Below are positions 11,901 to 23,533 of a stretch of 64,000 nt of DNA, piece by piece. Below the pieces are notes generated by a model. It worked only from the letters and a program-made list of their open reading frames with translations, was not told the origin of the DNA and did no database searches. Position numbers and translations under genes: made by a program. How positions within the stretch are numbered: position 1 is the stretch's first letter; every line of letters begins with the position of its first letter. The DNA comes from Xestospongia bergquistia (lineage: Eukaryota > Porifera > Demospongiae > Haplosclerida > Petrosiidae). The DNA is taken from positions 1,183,001 through 1,247,000 of the forward strand of contig OZ014415.1 in the NCBI GenBank assembly GCA_963965975.1, read 5' to 3'.

Positions 11901-12934
11901 AATGTTCATTTTATAATATTCACCAAACAAAATCTTTTTATGGCGAATAAAAAGATTTGTTTGGTGAATATTATAAAATGAACATTACTACTATAAACTT
12001 ACCCAAACATCCTGGTCTCTTTCGTATAATAATGCATGTAAATTTTAGCTAAGTATTGACTCCAACTCCAACATGTGTGTGGTTTTAATTTGTTATATTA
12101 ATTTTATAGATACTGTATTACAGAAGACAAGGGAATTATTTAATATATCTACAACTAATGAGTGTAGGCTGTGGCATTGGAACTTAAGACAGGATGATCA
12201 TTTTTGGTATTATACATTAAGCGATGTCAAAGAGACAGTAGCTGGTATTTGTTGTTTTGATGAAGAAGAAAAGATATATTTTATGTGGGAATTTGCACTC
12301 AATAACAAAATGGTATAGTTATTATATAATCTGACCATATTATATTATTCATTTGTTTTAATTAGCCATTTATATTAGAAGTAAGAAATCCTGATGGTAA
12401 CTGGCCATGGAGAATCGAATTATGTTTGTTAGTATATGGTGAAGTCTCATTGAAAACACTGTCATTTGGAGTATTTAATAATATTAGTAAGTATTATAAA
12501 TGAAGATAAATTGAACATAATTATTACTTCACAGGTACTGTGTTTAAAAAAATGAGTGACCTAGTTAGTGCTAATGAGTGTAGTCTGATTGAGTCTGATT
12601 TCTTTGATAAGCCCTTTGCAGTAAGTGACAAATCAGTTTTAAAATATTATATAAATGTATAATTTTTAGATATTGAACTTATATCTTGAAACTTCAGATG
12701 GTAGTTTGTCAAAAAAGGTTTCATCAGTATTATATAGAGATGATGCCAATACAAAGTGGTTAGTTAATGATGAAACTATTTTGGGTAAGGACACCTATAA
12801 TAATAAATTCATAATAATATATTAATCATGTAGATATTATTAATCAGGAGATGGTATCAGAAAATTCTAACGGAATTTATTATGTCATGACTCTTTCAAA
12901 AGAACTGCTTACAACATTTGACGAAGACAACTAA
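8997..12934 (+). CDS. KDU3: protein kinase, long coiled coil, DUSP and Ubl protein, 923 aa
   Basis: Twelve exons: 8997-9161, 9217-10499, 10559-10713, 10772-10898, 10944-11059, 11520-11686, 11736-11868, 12110-12312, 12366-12486, 12535-12620, 12670-12784, 12834-12934; 2772 nt, whole codons. The start is MARHGSLQ at 8997, matching the paralogues, not the in-frame ATG at 8970. Kinase residues: Gly loop 27-34, Lys47, HRD 141-143, Asn148, DLG 161-163, PPE 187-189, Asp202. The coiled coil covers about 300-460. DUSP starts at Trp483 (codon split by the intron) and runs through LLPKPVWDLFVSWYG to GSRPICR. The Ubl array then has two good domains (DECRLWIY, NECRLWHW) and one or two diverged ones (ECSLIES). 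The intron after 10713 uses a GC donor. The 11686 donor is GTCAGA, weaker than in KDU7. A TKL-like, probably cytoplasmic or nuclear kinase; the substrate is unknown. Confidence 0.88.
11085..11455. mobile_element. MITE-like insertion in the DUSP-Ubl intron of KDU3
   Basis: The ends form imperfect inverted repeats of about 60 bp: the left end begins CTTTTTGATA and carries GAGGGAGTTGGCTTAC; the right end carries GTAAGCCAACTTGCTCC and finishes in TCATCAAAAAAG. KDU4, 6 and 8 carry it at the same site. In KDU7 the same intron is only 51 nt. It has no coding capacity. A non-autonomous DNA transposon is the best reading; a family name cannot be given. Confidence 0.65.
11882..12037. mobile_element. 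Hairpin element with 13-bp flanking direct repeats in a KDU3 intron
   Basis: Arms at 11893-11940 and 11948-11994 are almost perfect reverse complements (47-48 nt, one-base difference) around a 7-nt loop. TATAATAATGCAT occurs at 11882-11894 and again at 12025-12037. The same intron in KDU4 has a single TATAATAGTGCAT with no insert, which shows the empty site. So about 143 bp was inserted, with duplication of the target. KDU6 carries the orthologous insertion. Confidence 0.78.
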
Positions 12935-13539
12935 TTAAAGTGATACTTCATGTAACTTTATTATATTGTTAGTTATTTTATTGAGTTAACTTTGATTAGT
13001 TATTTGTTTGTTTTTGTTTTTACTAAATAATTGTATATAGTTGTAATGGAAACATTATTTGATATGTTACTCTCTTTATATACAATAACTAATAGATTTG
13101 TTTGTTATATTAAAAATAATGTAATATTTTTTAGAGTTTAAAAAATACTTTAACTCATTAAATTTGTTCTACCTAATCTAAAATTCCTAACTTCTAAGCT
13201 ACATTACATGACATGCAATGTCACATGTAACAGAATGTTGTAATATCAAAATACTGACTTACATGTATACTGAGTTGTAATAGAATACTGAGTTATGCAT
13301 AGTATAATAACAAGTAATTACATGTAATAGAATACTGAGTTACATGTAATAGAACATTGTAATACAATTAACAGAATTAACTAGTAAACAACCATTATAA
13401 TAATGACACATTTATAATAATATCATAAAGACTTTAAAGGTGACAACCATCCATTCATCCATCTTTCATCCATTGATATATCCATAAATATGGCAATAAA
13501 GGAGATCAACCTTGTACTGTGGATACATAAGTTTAAATT
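12935..13539. other. AT-rich spacer downstream of KDU3
   Basis: No gene was seen. It contains short repeats of the type GAATACTGAGTTA with TACATGT, expanded further in the copy at about 33420-33600, and a short CCAT-rich stretch near 13450. Spacers after KDU4, KDU6 and KDU8 are homologous. Confidence 0.6.
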
Positions 13540-14330
13540 ATAACTATTGGTATTGTTATACAGAAGACAAGAGAGAAGTTTAATATATCTAAAATTGATG
13601 AGTGTAGCCTGTAGTATGTCACATGACATTATAAATTGTTGACATTCTATATAATAATTTGATTACATGTTAGAAGTAAGAAATCATGATGGTAATTGGG
13701 CAAAAAGACTGAATTAAGACTATATATATATATATATATCCTCATCTTGTGATATCAAATAGTGTCAGGTGATGTATCTCATACTGTAGGTAAGTAGACA
13801 TTTTAGGTTCTGATTTAATTAGTGTATTTATTTACCTGTAAAATATCACATGTAGATTATAGAACACTCACGTAAGTATATTATATTAGATTGTATACAC
13901 AGTATATATTTATGTATGTATATGTGTATAGCATGTATATAAATCTCTATACTAACGTTAAATTTATCATATACAATATTATTTATCTGATATATAAATC
14001 ACACTATAATTTTATAAGGTGGATAAAACCATTAACATTTAAAAGTACTATTATATAAAGGACAGGGAATTATATCTGATGAGTGTAGACTGTGGAAATT
14101 AATGTATCATGTCACACTTTAATGAATTGGTTATCAATTTAGAACAGACTTTTTATACACACTTTGATAATGAAATAGTAAAGGATAACATTAATGAAGA
14201 AAGGTTAATTGCTAGTTGAAGTAAAAAATCATGATGGAGAAAGATTATATTAAACTATGTATATATCCATAATCCATGATATTAAGCTGTGGTCATTTGA
14301 TACTGTTGATAAGTTAATAACAAGTTATGT
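13540..14330 (+). pseudogene. Graveyard of decayed Ubl exons after KDU3
   Basis: Recognisable pieces in order: an IQKTRE..NISK..ECS piece at about 13546-13617, LEVRNHDGNW at about 13667-13712, the end of such an exon with a GTAAG donor near 13790, a second DECRLW piece at about 14045-14095, a VEVKNHDG piece near 14212, and a TVVIRY-like end near 14300. Frames are broken throughout. A TA run sits at about 13722-13738. Copies follow KDU4, KDU6 and KDU8. Confidence 0.7.
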
Positions 14331-14404
14331 ATAAAGTGTAATGATTATTGAAGTTATGTAACTACTAATTTATAACTATATTAATAACTATTAACTATTA
14401 TATA

Positions 14405-16048
14405 TTCCATTTATAGTGTATTGATATGTAGAATGGCAGACACTTTTAAACAACAACAACTTACTACAGCACCAGGTAATCAAAATGTAATGCCACCTGA
14501 AGCACTCAAAGACAATCCAAGTTATGACCACAAGCTAGATATCTTCTCTTATGGTTGTCTCATCCTCCATGTCTTCACACATCAATGGCCTATGTTTAGA
14601 GATCAATATAAACAAAATGATTTGAAACTATTAGATCTTGTCCCAGAGTGGGATGGGAGATCAAAATATATCACAGCAATATCTAGTGATAATCCATTCA
14701 TTTCATTTACCAAGTCTTGTCTAAAAAAACTACTGTTGGTAAGGACTCTATAGCGTAAAGCAAGTATTGACTATATTCTTCATTTATAGGTACTGTTATA
14801 CAAAAGACAAAAGATTTGTTTAATGCCTCTACATATAAAGAGTGTAGATTATGGATATATGGATATATAGAGGATGTATTAGCTGCACATATGTTATTAA
14901 CAGATTTAGAGACTATATCTGAAAAGGATAGCAAACTATGTGATAATGAAATTGTAAGAATAAGATGTATACACAGTATTGTTTGATTTTAGTTTGTTTT
15001 AGATATTTCATACTTACATGTTAGAAGTAAGAAATCCTAATTATAAGTGGCCAAAGAAAATTGAACTAAAACTTTGTGTATATCCCAATATTAATGATAT
15101 TAAACTGTGGTCATTTGATGTATTTGATACTGTGGGTAAGTTAAAAGTATAATAGTGCACTTTAAATTTTAGCTAAATATTGACTACAAACTCCAGCATG
15201 TATGGTTTAAATTTATTGTATTCATTTATAGGTACAGTTATACAGAAGACAAGACAATTATTTAATATATCTAGAACTGATGAGTACAGACTATGGTACT
15301 TCAATATAACACAAGATAGTTTTTGGTATATTACATTAAGTGATCTCAAAGAGACAGTAGTTGGTACTTGTAGTATTACGAAAGAAGAAAATGTGTATGT
15401 TATGCTGGAATTTGCACTCAATAACAAAATGGTATAGTTATTATATAATCTGACCATATTATATTATTTATTTGTTTTAATTAGCCATTTATATTAGAAG
15501 TAAGAAATCCTGATGGTAGCTGGCCATGGAGGTTAGAATTATGTTTGTTAGTATATTGTGAACTCACATACAAACCATTGTCATTTGGAGTATTTAATAA
15601 TAAGTATTATAAATGAAGATAATTTGAACATAATAATTACTTCATAGGTACTGTGGTTAAAAAAACGAGTGACCTAGTTAGTGCTAATGAGTGTAGTCTG
15701 TTTGATGATGATTTCTTTGATAAGCCCTTTGCAGTAAGTGACAAATCAGTTTTTGAAAATATTATATAAATGTATGATTTTTAGGGATTGATATTATATG
15801 TAAAAAATTCAGATGGTAGTTTGTCAAAAGAGGTCACATCACTGTTATATAGAGATGAGGCTGTTACAAAATGGTTAGTTAAAGATAGATCTATTTTAGG
15901 TAAGAACATGTATATATTATAGTAACTAATAAAGTCATAATGTGTCATTATTGTTATAGATATTATTAGTCAGAAAATGCTGCCAATGAATAATACAGGG
16001 ATTTATTATGTGATGGCTCTTTCAGAAAAATTTCTGAGGCTATTGTAA
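14405..16048 (+). pseudogene. Broken KDU copy: kinase C-lobe fragment fused to Ubl exons
   Basis: The kinase part starts at the activation segment (RMADTFKQQQLTTAPGN) and runs to SFTKSCL. A deletion then joins it to the exon that in KDU7 ends the DUSP/first-Ubl junction (KTTFG, donor at 14738). The join leaves the kinase in phase 0 where the next exon needs phase 1, so the reading frame breaks. The Ubl exons follow (14790-14953, 15003-15135, 15232-15431, 15485 to about 15600, then three more). The donor near 15602 has lost 6 bp, and a 1-bp deletion in the last exon gives an early TAA. There is no start exon or promoter block. The duplicate at 34804-36452 has its frame restored. Confidence 0.8.
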
Positions 16049-16328
16049 AAGAAGAATAAAAGGAACTTATTGTTTTAAAATTTTAAGTGTATTTTGTTGG
16101 GTAACTCCTTGTATATTTTGTAAGATATTATCTGTTGCTATCATCTTTTATGTAAACTGCACACATTGAAGTATCTTTGTATAACAAACTATTAGTAATT
16201 TTTTCCTTATATGGAAATGTTGTCAACATAAAGGCCAATGGAACAAATTTCCTAACTAATAGTCCAGACAGTTGTAATTGATGTCTATTTGATACTAATC
16301 ATGTACTTATATTGTAATACAACTAAAT
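16049..16328. other. Spacer after the broken copy
   Basis: AT-rich sequence without a gene. It shares the segment following the truncated copy (36453-36600) and KDU7 (41433-41575), which makes it a useful marker of the duplication history. Confidence 0.6.
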
Positions 16329-16440
16329 TTACCTCTATATTGAACCAACTAGAGTTGGTAATTGAGAAGTATTCACTAACTGAGCAAGTGAGTAATTTGA
16401 AAGAAAGTTTGAAGAGTGTAGAAGAAGAGAAATAGTAAGT
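16329..16440 (+). pseudogene. Coiled-coil scrap of a KDU kinase
   Basis: Reads NQLELVIEKYSLTEQVSNL and then KESLKSVEEEK before a TAG. This matches the start of the coiled coil just after the kinase domain in KDU2 and KDU5 (SLTEQVDHLKEK). A copy lies at about 41575-41660. Confidence 0.7.
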
Positions 16441-16478
16441 AATGAAATTGTTGAAAACCATTGGAGTCTGCTGGTAGT

Positions 16479-16655
16479 AGGATGCCACTTCATGTTTTAT
16501 TTGAACCATTTACAGAATGTTTACTATTAGGTGTAATAGGTAGTCTATCAGTTCACTATATAATAGGATGGAACAGAGTATTATTCTTATTATGTCATTG
16601 TGTCTTCTGGTTTATATGTGATCTAATACTTATACATTTAGTAGAAGTATATTAA
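16479..16655 (+). pseudogene. UGCG: Fragment resembling ceramide glucosyltransferase (C-terminal membrane region)
   Basis: An open stretch reads FEPFTECLLLGVIGS, then IIGWNRVLFLLCHC, then VFWFICDLI. From memory, the C-terminal region of animal glucosylceramide synthase has the same spaced pattern: EP-(I/F)-(S/T)-EC, a W-x(3)-V/L-x-F stretch leading to CHC, then WFI/F-D-I. No upstream exons, catalytic D-rich motifs or start codon are present, so this is a relic. The copy at 41700-41876 has an in-frame TGA and CHC changed to CHR. Identification rests on motif memory, not on a search. Confidence 0.6.
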
Positions 16656-17746
16656 CTATAATGTATCATCTATATATTTAATATTGGCATTGATAATAAT
16701 TTAAATGCAGTGACTAATAGATCAATGCCTTTTTTAATCTGGGATTAATGTTATGATCAAATATTATCCCCATATTTTCCTTGATGAAATAGGAAAGTGA
16801 GGGGACAATATGACTCTAGAACACAAAGACACTTTTAATATTCCTTATACTTACAATTAGTCTTACACTTACTGGCAATCTAAAACTAGTCAATGATCCT
16901 CATTGTAAGTACACTAGTGACCATTACCTCACAATGTTACTCCTTTATCTTTTAAATAGATCGTTGTCATGTTATTGACCTTTTCCCTCACTTGTGGATG
17001 TTACATGATCAACTAATAACAGGTATACCCCATTATATATGACATCATCATTACATCATCAGTACATATCACATATAGCTAAAGAGAGAAGTGCAGCAAT
17101 TTGTTTGTTAATTTAGCTGCTACCTCACATTCTGTGGTAAGAAAACTTAATATATTCTCTTATCATCATCTCATTTAATAGTACTGCTGGTGTTAATTTA
17201 TTCCTGTTCCTTAAACCATAAAATCACTTTAAACTTCTGTGATATCAAGCCACATATATTTTATTGCCAAACCTCTCAGGATTTATTGCTGATACAGCAT
17301 GTGATGTCTCAGTTCTTGATATCACATACTGGATCAACAATAAAGTCCTCATGGTTGGTCAATAGCCAATACATAATATACAACATTACTATAGACATGT
17401 AATGTAGTAATATTCTACTATTTAATATATATATATATATTATGTATATTTATATATTTTAACAACAGAGGATTAATCAGTCTTGACATATTAAGAAAAT
17501 TACTCTGTCATATAATGTCACTAGATAATGTAGTGGAGACTGAAAAATTCCAGATTAGAGTGAGTGGACTATGCTATGATATGTACTATGATTACTGACA
17601 ATATCACAGCATAATATAGCAATTCATAAGAATATAAACTTTGTGTGAACTGGAGTACAAATCATTCCATCATCATGACAGATAACACCATTAACATAAC
17701 ATTACAATAGTGGGAGTTTATAGTTTGCTTTAGCCCTTACATGATT
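16656..17746 (+). promoter_or_regulatory. Upstream region, type B (KDU4)
   Basis: About 1.1 kb without a gene, homologous to about 41877-42799 upstream of KDU8 and unlike the type A block. It includes TA-rich runs (about 17425-17445) and ends in GTTTGCTTTAGCCCTT just before the start. A short KDU-like scrap (CTAGATAATGTAGTGGAGACTG, resembling the LDNVEETGK region) lies at about 17520. Promoter function is inferred only from position. Confidence 0.4.
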
Positions 17747-20700
17747 ATGGCTACTGGAAGACTTCAAAGTCAGCTTCAGTCTTTATCACTGGATAATGTA
17801 GAGGAGACTGGTAAAGAATTAGGTCGTGGAGCTTATGGTGTGGTAGTTGAGGTTAGAGTGAGTGGACTGGTTTGTGCTGGAAAGACTCTACATGAAGCTA
17901 TTGTACAGGTACATATACTAGCTAATAATGAAATGATCACTACATCTTGTTATCTCTTTGTAGAACGAAACATTAGACAAGTTTACTGAAGAGTGTCTCT
18001 GTCATAGTCAACAACGTCACCCAAATATTGCCCAGTTAATGGGTGTCCATTTCTCTCGACATTCTCGACTACCTATGTTAGTGATGGAGTATCTTCCTCT
18101 GACATTAACACAGTGTTTAGAAACACATCAAGACCTTCCACTTCAAATCAAGTACTCCATTCTTCTTGATGTTGCAAAGGGTCTCAATTATCTTCATTGT
18201 AAGAGACCTCCCATTGTTCATCGTGATCTCACAGCCAATAACATATTGCTGACCTCTAACTTTATAGCCAAGATATCTGACCTAGGTGTATCTAGAATGG
18301 CAGACACCTTCAAGCAACATCATCTTACTACTGCACCAGGTAATGCTGTTGTAATGCCTCCTGAAGCTCTCAAGGACAATCCTAGTTATGACCACAAGTT
18401 AGATGTCTTCTCCTATGGTTGTCTCATCCTCCATGTCTTCACACATCAATGGCCTATACCTACAGCTCAATATGTACCTAGTACCAGTCCTTCTCGAATT
18501 GAATCATTTGATCTTGTCTCAGAATGTAATAGGAGATCAAAATATATCACAGCAATATCTAGTGATAATCCTTTCCTTTCATTTGCCAAGTCTTGTCTAG
18601 ACAATGATCCTATGAAGCGACCTACTATGAGTGATGCTATCATATGTGCTCAACATGCTGTTTCTAGTCTACCTCCATTGAAGAACCAATTGGAGTTAAT
18701 GAAAGAAATTGATTTACTAACTGATCAAGTGGATCATTTAAGGAGACAAGCACAAGAGGACACTCATACATGGGAAGGAATGATCAAACAACTAAAAGAG
18801 GACAAAGCCCATTACGTAACAGATCTCACAAAGTCTTGGCAAGCCAAAGCAATAGCTGATGTCCACTTTGCAGCACAAAAACAAGAAATTGCTGAGAAGT
18901 CAAAACTCCTGAATCAAGAAATGAGTAGAGCTTCAAAGTTAGAAGAAGAGATGTTGTCATCAATGAAAGCTGAAATGCAAGCAAAGAAAGAGCTTAGACA
19001 GATTGAGGCAACATTGTCTATATCAAATAAAGAAAATGCTGATCTACAATTTGAAATAGCTCGTTTACAATCTGCTTTGTTATCTCTTCAAGAATCAAAT
19101 AGCGGACTTCAATCACTACTGAAATCAAAGGATAATGATATGGAAGTCTTACATGCTCAATGTAAAAACACCAGTCCTGGATATCAAATTCAGAAAGAAA
19201 TTATTCAACAACTTTTGGCACAAGAATTGAAAGAAGGAGATGAATGGTGAGTGATAATTATTTAGTTATGTTTTATATTTTTTATTTATTGATTGTAAAA
19301 TTAATAATTGTATTGTTGTTAGGTATTTGGTCTGTCAGAGATGGTTCACACAATGGAAGAGATATGTTGGATATGACTCAGTTCAATCTGTGGCTGACAG
19401 CAACTCAGATCATCAGTCTATGGCTGGCAAAGAAGCAGATCATCCTGGACTTGTGAACAATACAGATTTATTTAAAGGCAACAAAATCAATTATTACAGA
19501 AACTTAATTACACATTTATTTACTTTCTAACACAGAGAGTGAGTCAGTAATTTTAAAAGCTAACCTAAAGGAAGGAGATAACTATGTTCTATTACCTAAA
19601 CCAGTATGGGATCTCTTTGTTAGTTGGTATGGATTGTTAGTAGGATCACGACCTATTTGTAGGTAAATTATTGTAACTATATATTGTCAAAGTTGTTTCT
19701 TTATTAGGTATGTTATGCAGTGTAACAATGATTTGAAAGTTGGAATATATCCTTTTGAAGTCAAACTATGTTTGTATCCACATGTTAATGAAGCAGTTTC
19801 CTTTTGTGAAGGAACCACATTTGGTAAGCACTTCTTTATACTTTCTTCTTTTTTGATAAGCTTAAGGTATATACTTAGAAGGATCTATGAGGGAGTTGGC
19901 TTACTGACCTATTGGAATGTGAAACAGTACTACAAAGTTTTATAGTGGTCATCTTGTGGAATAACTTATACATGTATGTTAGATAAAGCTATGCTTTGGA
20001 ATTTTAATTGTATGACAATCCTAATTAAGGACATCTAGTATACCTCTATTTGAGAATATATAATAACATACTATATCAAAATGTCACAGATGTTTCATAG
20101 TCTCTATCTAAACTTTATGCTGTACCTTACTACATTCATATAAGGATGTAAGCCAACTTACTCCTAGATCCTCCTCCATCTTCAGCTCATCAAAAAAGAA
20201 AGGCCTATATAGCATATCTATAATATAAATCATGTGTTTATATCTTTATTTTCCTAAAGATACTGTTGTTCAGAAAATGAGAGAATTGTTTAACATATCT
20301 ACAACAACTGGTGAATGTAGACTGTGGATATATGGATGTATAAATAACACGATGAACATATGCTTATTAATAACAGGAGGCTTAGATAATGTACAAAAAG
20401 ATGAAGTACTTGAAGATGACAACTTTGTAAGAATATGATACATACACAGTACTGTTTACTTTTTATTTGTTTTAGATATCTCATACTTACATGTTAGAAG
20501 TAAGAAATCCTGATGGTAGTTGGCCAAAGAAGATTGAACTAAACCTTTGTGTATATCCCAATATTAATGATATTAAACTGTGGTCATTTGATGTATTTGA
20601 TACTGTGGGTAAGTTAAAAGTATAATAGTGCATTTTAAGTTATAGTTAAGTATTGGCTCCAACTCTAGCATGTGTGTGGTGTAAATTTGTTATATTAATT

Positions 20701-21499
20701 TTTAGGTACAGTTATACAGAAGACAAGAGAATTATTTAATATATCTAGAACTGATGAGTACAGACTATGGTACTTCAATACAAATAAAGATTGTCATTGC
20801 TATATTACATTAAGTGATCTCAAAGAGACAGTAGTTGGTACTTGTTGTGTTATGAAAGAAGAAAATGTGTATTTTATGTGGGAATCTCTACTCAATACTA
20901 AGATGGTATAGTTATTATATAATCAGACCACATTATATTATTCATTTGTTTTAATTAGCCATTTATATTAGAAGTAAGAAATCCTGATGGTAGCTGGCCA
21001 TGGATGTTAGAATTATGTTTGGTAGCATGTGGTAAAGGTGCACTCAAAACACTGTCATTTGAAGTATTTAATAATATTAGTAAGTATTATAAATGAAGAT
21101 AAATTGAACATAATAATTACTTCACAGGTACTGTGGTTACAAAAATGAGTGACCTAATTAGTACTAATGAGTGTAGTCCGATTGAGAATGATGACTTTGA
21201 TAAGCCCTTTGCAGTAAGTGACAAATCAGTTTTAAAATATTATATAAATGTATGATTTTTTAGGAATTGATATTATATGTAAAAAGTTCAGATGGTAGTT
21301 TGTCAAAAGAGGTCACATCGCAGTTATATAGAGATGATGCTGATACAAAATGGTTAGTTAATGACAGATCTATTTTGGGTAAGGACATATATATTAATAA
21401 ATAAAGTGATACTATTTTGATCATGTAGATATTATTAATAAGGAGATGGTATCAAAGAATAATAATGGAATTTATTACATAATGTCCCTTTCAAAATAA
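17747..21499 (+). CDS. KDU4: protein kinase, coiled coil, DUSP and Ubl protein, 911 aa
   Basis: Twelve exons: 17747-17908, 17964-19246, 19323-19477, 19536-19662, 19708-19823, 20260-20426, 20476-20608, 20706-20905, 20959-21079, 21128-21213, 21264-21378, 21429-21499; 2736 nt, whole codons. The start is MATGRLQSQLQ at 17747; an ATG two codons upstream (17741) is equally possible. The kinase has GRGAYGVV with VVEVRV in place of VYEVRV, AGK, HRDLTANN, DLG and PPEAL. A coiled coil of about 160 residues follows, then DUSP and an Ubl array (GECRLWIY, DEYRLWYF, a diverged ECSPIEN). A mutation near the end gives a TAA earlier than in KDU3/6/8. The DUSP intron after 19477 has a GC donor. KDU8 is its duplicate. 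Confidence 0.88.
19848..20198. mobile_element. MITE-like insertion in the DUSP-Ubl intron of KDU4
   Basis: Same element and site as at 11085-11455 in KDU3. Its ends are better matched here: the left end reads CTTTTTTGAT, AGGATCTATGAGGGAGTTGG; the right end carries CCAACTTACTCCTAGATCCT and TCATCAAAAAAG. Confidence 0.65.
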
Positions 21500-22039
21500 G
21501 GTCTTACACCTAATGAGGAAGACAACTAATTAAAGTGATACTTATTGCAACTTTATTTTATTGTGGTAACTTTAGTTATTTAAGTTTGATTAGCTATTTG
21601 TTTTTTTTGTTTTTACTAAATAATTGTATATAGTTTTAATGGAAACTTTATTTGATATGTTACTCTCTTTATATACAATAAATATTTATAACTAATAGAT
21701 TTGTTTGTTATATTAAAAATAATATAATATTTTAGAGTTAAAAATTTGATTTAACTCATTACATTTGCTCTACCTAATCTAAAATTCCTAACTTCTAAAC
21801 TACATTATATGATATATAATGTCACATGTAATAGAATGTTGTAATACAATTAATAGAATTAACTATTGTTTTATAAGCAACCATTATAATAATGAAACAT
21901 TTATAATAATATGATAAAGGCCTTAAGATGACAAACATCCATCCATTCATTCATCCATCCATCCATTGATATAAATATGAGAATAAAGGAGATCATCCTT
22001 ATCCTGTGGATAATATAAGTTAATATTATAAATTAATTA
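21500..22039. other. AT-rich spacer downstream of KDU4
   Basis: No gene. Homologous to the spacers after KDU3, 6 and 8. A CCAT-type short repeat lies at about 21945-21980. Confidence 0.6.
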
Positions 22040-22900
22040 TAATTGTATCAGTATTATTATACAGAAGACAAAAGAGTAACGTAATTTATCTAAAACTGAT
22101 GAGTGTAGACTGCAGTATGTCACATGACATTATAAATTAGTTGACATTGTATATAATAATTTTATTACACATTAGGTAGTAAGAAATCATGATGGTAATT
22201 GGCCAAAAAAGATTGAATCAAAATTGTATATCCACATCTTAATAACATCAAACAGTGTTAGTTGATGTAGCTAATACTGTAGGTAAGTAGACCTTTTAGG
22301 TTCTGAATGAATTAATGTATTCATTAACCTGTAAAGTGTCACCCGTAACTTACAGAACACCTACATAATTGTATTATATCACATTGTATACACAGTATAT
22401 ATGTATGTATGTACATGTATATAATATGTATATAGATGTCTATAATAAGGTTAAATTTACCATATATACTATTATCTAATATATATATATATATATATCA
22501 CAGTATAATCTTATAAGATGAATAAAACCATTAACATTTAGAAGTACTGTTATATAAAGGACAAGAGAATTATATCTGATGAGTGTAGACTGGAAATTAA
22601 TGTATCACGTCACATTTTAATGAATTGGTTATCAATTTAGATCAGACTTTTTATACACACATTGATAATGTAATAGTAAAGGATTAGTATTAATGAAGAA
22701 AAGTTAATATTTATTTTCAGACCATATTAGAAGTAAGAATCATGATAGAGAAAGATTACATTAAAACCATGTATATATCCACATAATAATAATATTAACC
22801 TGTGGTCATTTAATACTGTGGGTAAGTTAATGACAAGTTATGAATTAAGTATAATAATTATTGTAATTATGTAACTACTAATTAATAACTATTAACTATT
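22040..22900 (+). pseudogene. Decayed Ubl exons after KDU4
   Basis: Pieces of IQKT..DECRL (about 22050-22115), a NHDGNWPKK segment (about 22185-22215), an exon end with a GTAAG donor (about 22285), and a second DECRL piece (about 22560-22600). Frames are broken. A TA run lies at about 22480-22498. Same order as after KDU3. Confidence 0.65.
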
Positions 22901-23530
22901 ATATATTCCATATATAGTGTATTGATAAGTAGTACTGCTATCTAACAAAAATACATTACATTAAATGAACACTGTTATGATCACATGATGTATCATGTGA
23001 CATGATGTCAAGGCAGTGTGGGCAGTTTGTAAGCTGCACTCATTAAGTGGTGACATTGGAAGATAAATATTAAGGAAGTGGGTAGTATTATGGCTGTGTT
23101 ATGAGGTGCCAGGATTATGATGGATATAATACATAATGTATGTCTTGTAGGGAGAGAGGAGAGGAATGAGAGAACAAATAGTAATGACCATTTACAATAA
23201 TATTCATAACTACTAAGTAAAGATGGCATCCAAGATGAAAGAGCTATTTAGAACATGTATGACCATAACCGTATTTAGACCCGGGCCAGCACGGGCTTTG
23301 CCTGGGTAAACTTGCTCAGACCAAAATTAATTATATTTTTTCAAAAAATAAATTCATTGCTTTAACCAAAATAAAATTCATAATCTGTTTATTTACACTA
23401 ACATTAACCACTAACACATACCAGTCCAAATGTATGACTTCACAGTTAGCAATTAGCACCTGCACCTGTATTGTAGAGTTTTGCCTTATAGTTTCTTTTG
23501 AGTGAGTTTTGAACACTTGTGAACTGTGAT
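22901..23530. other. Unique spacer between the two duplication blocks
   Basis: Not shared with the other spacers. A short GC-rich stretch, CCCGGGCCAGCACGGGC with GCCTGGG after it, stands out at about 23280-23310 in otherwise AT-rich DNA. No gene was recognised in either strand. Confidence 0.5.
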
Positions 23531-23533
23531 CTG

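Noticed and set aside
23008-23229. Minus-strand 73-codon open frame in the unique spacer
   Set aside because: Hydrophobic low-complexity translation with no splice context and no recognisable motif.
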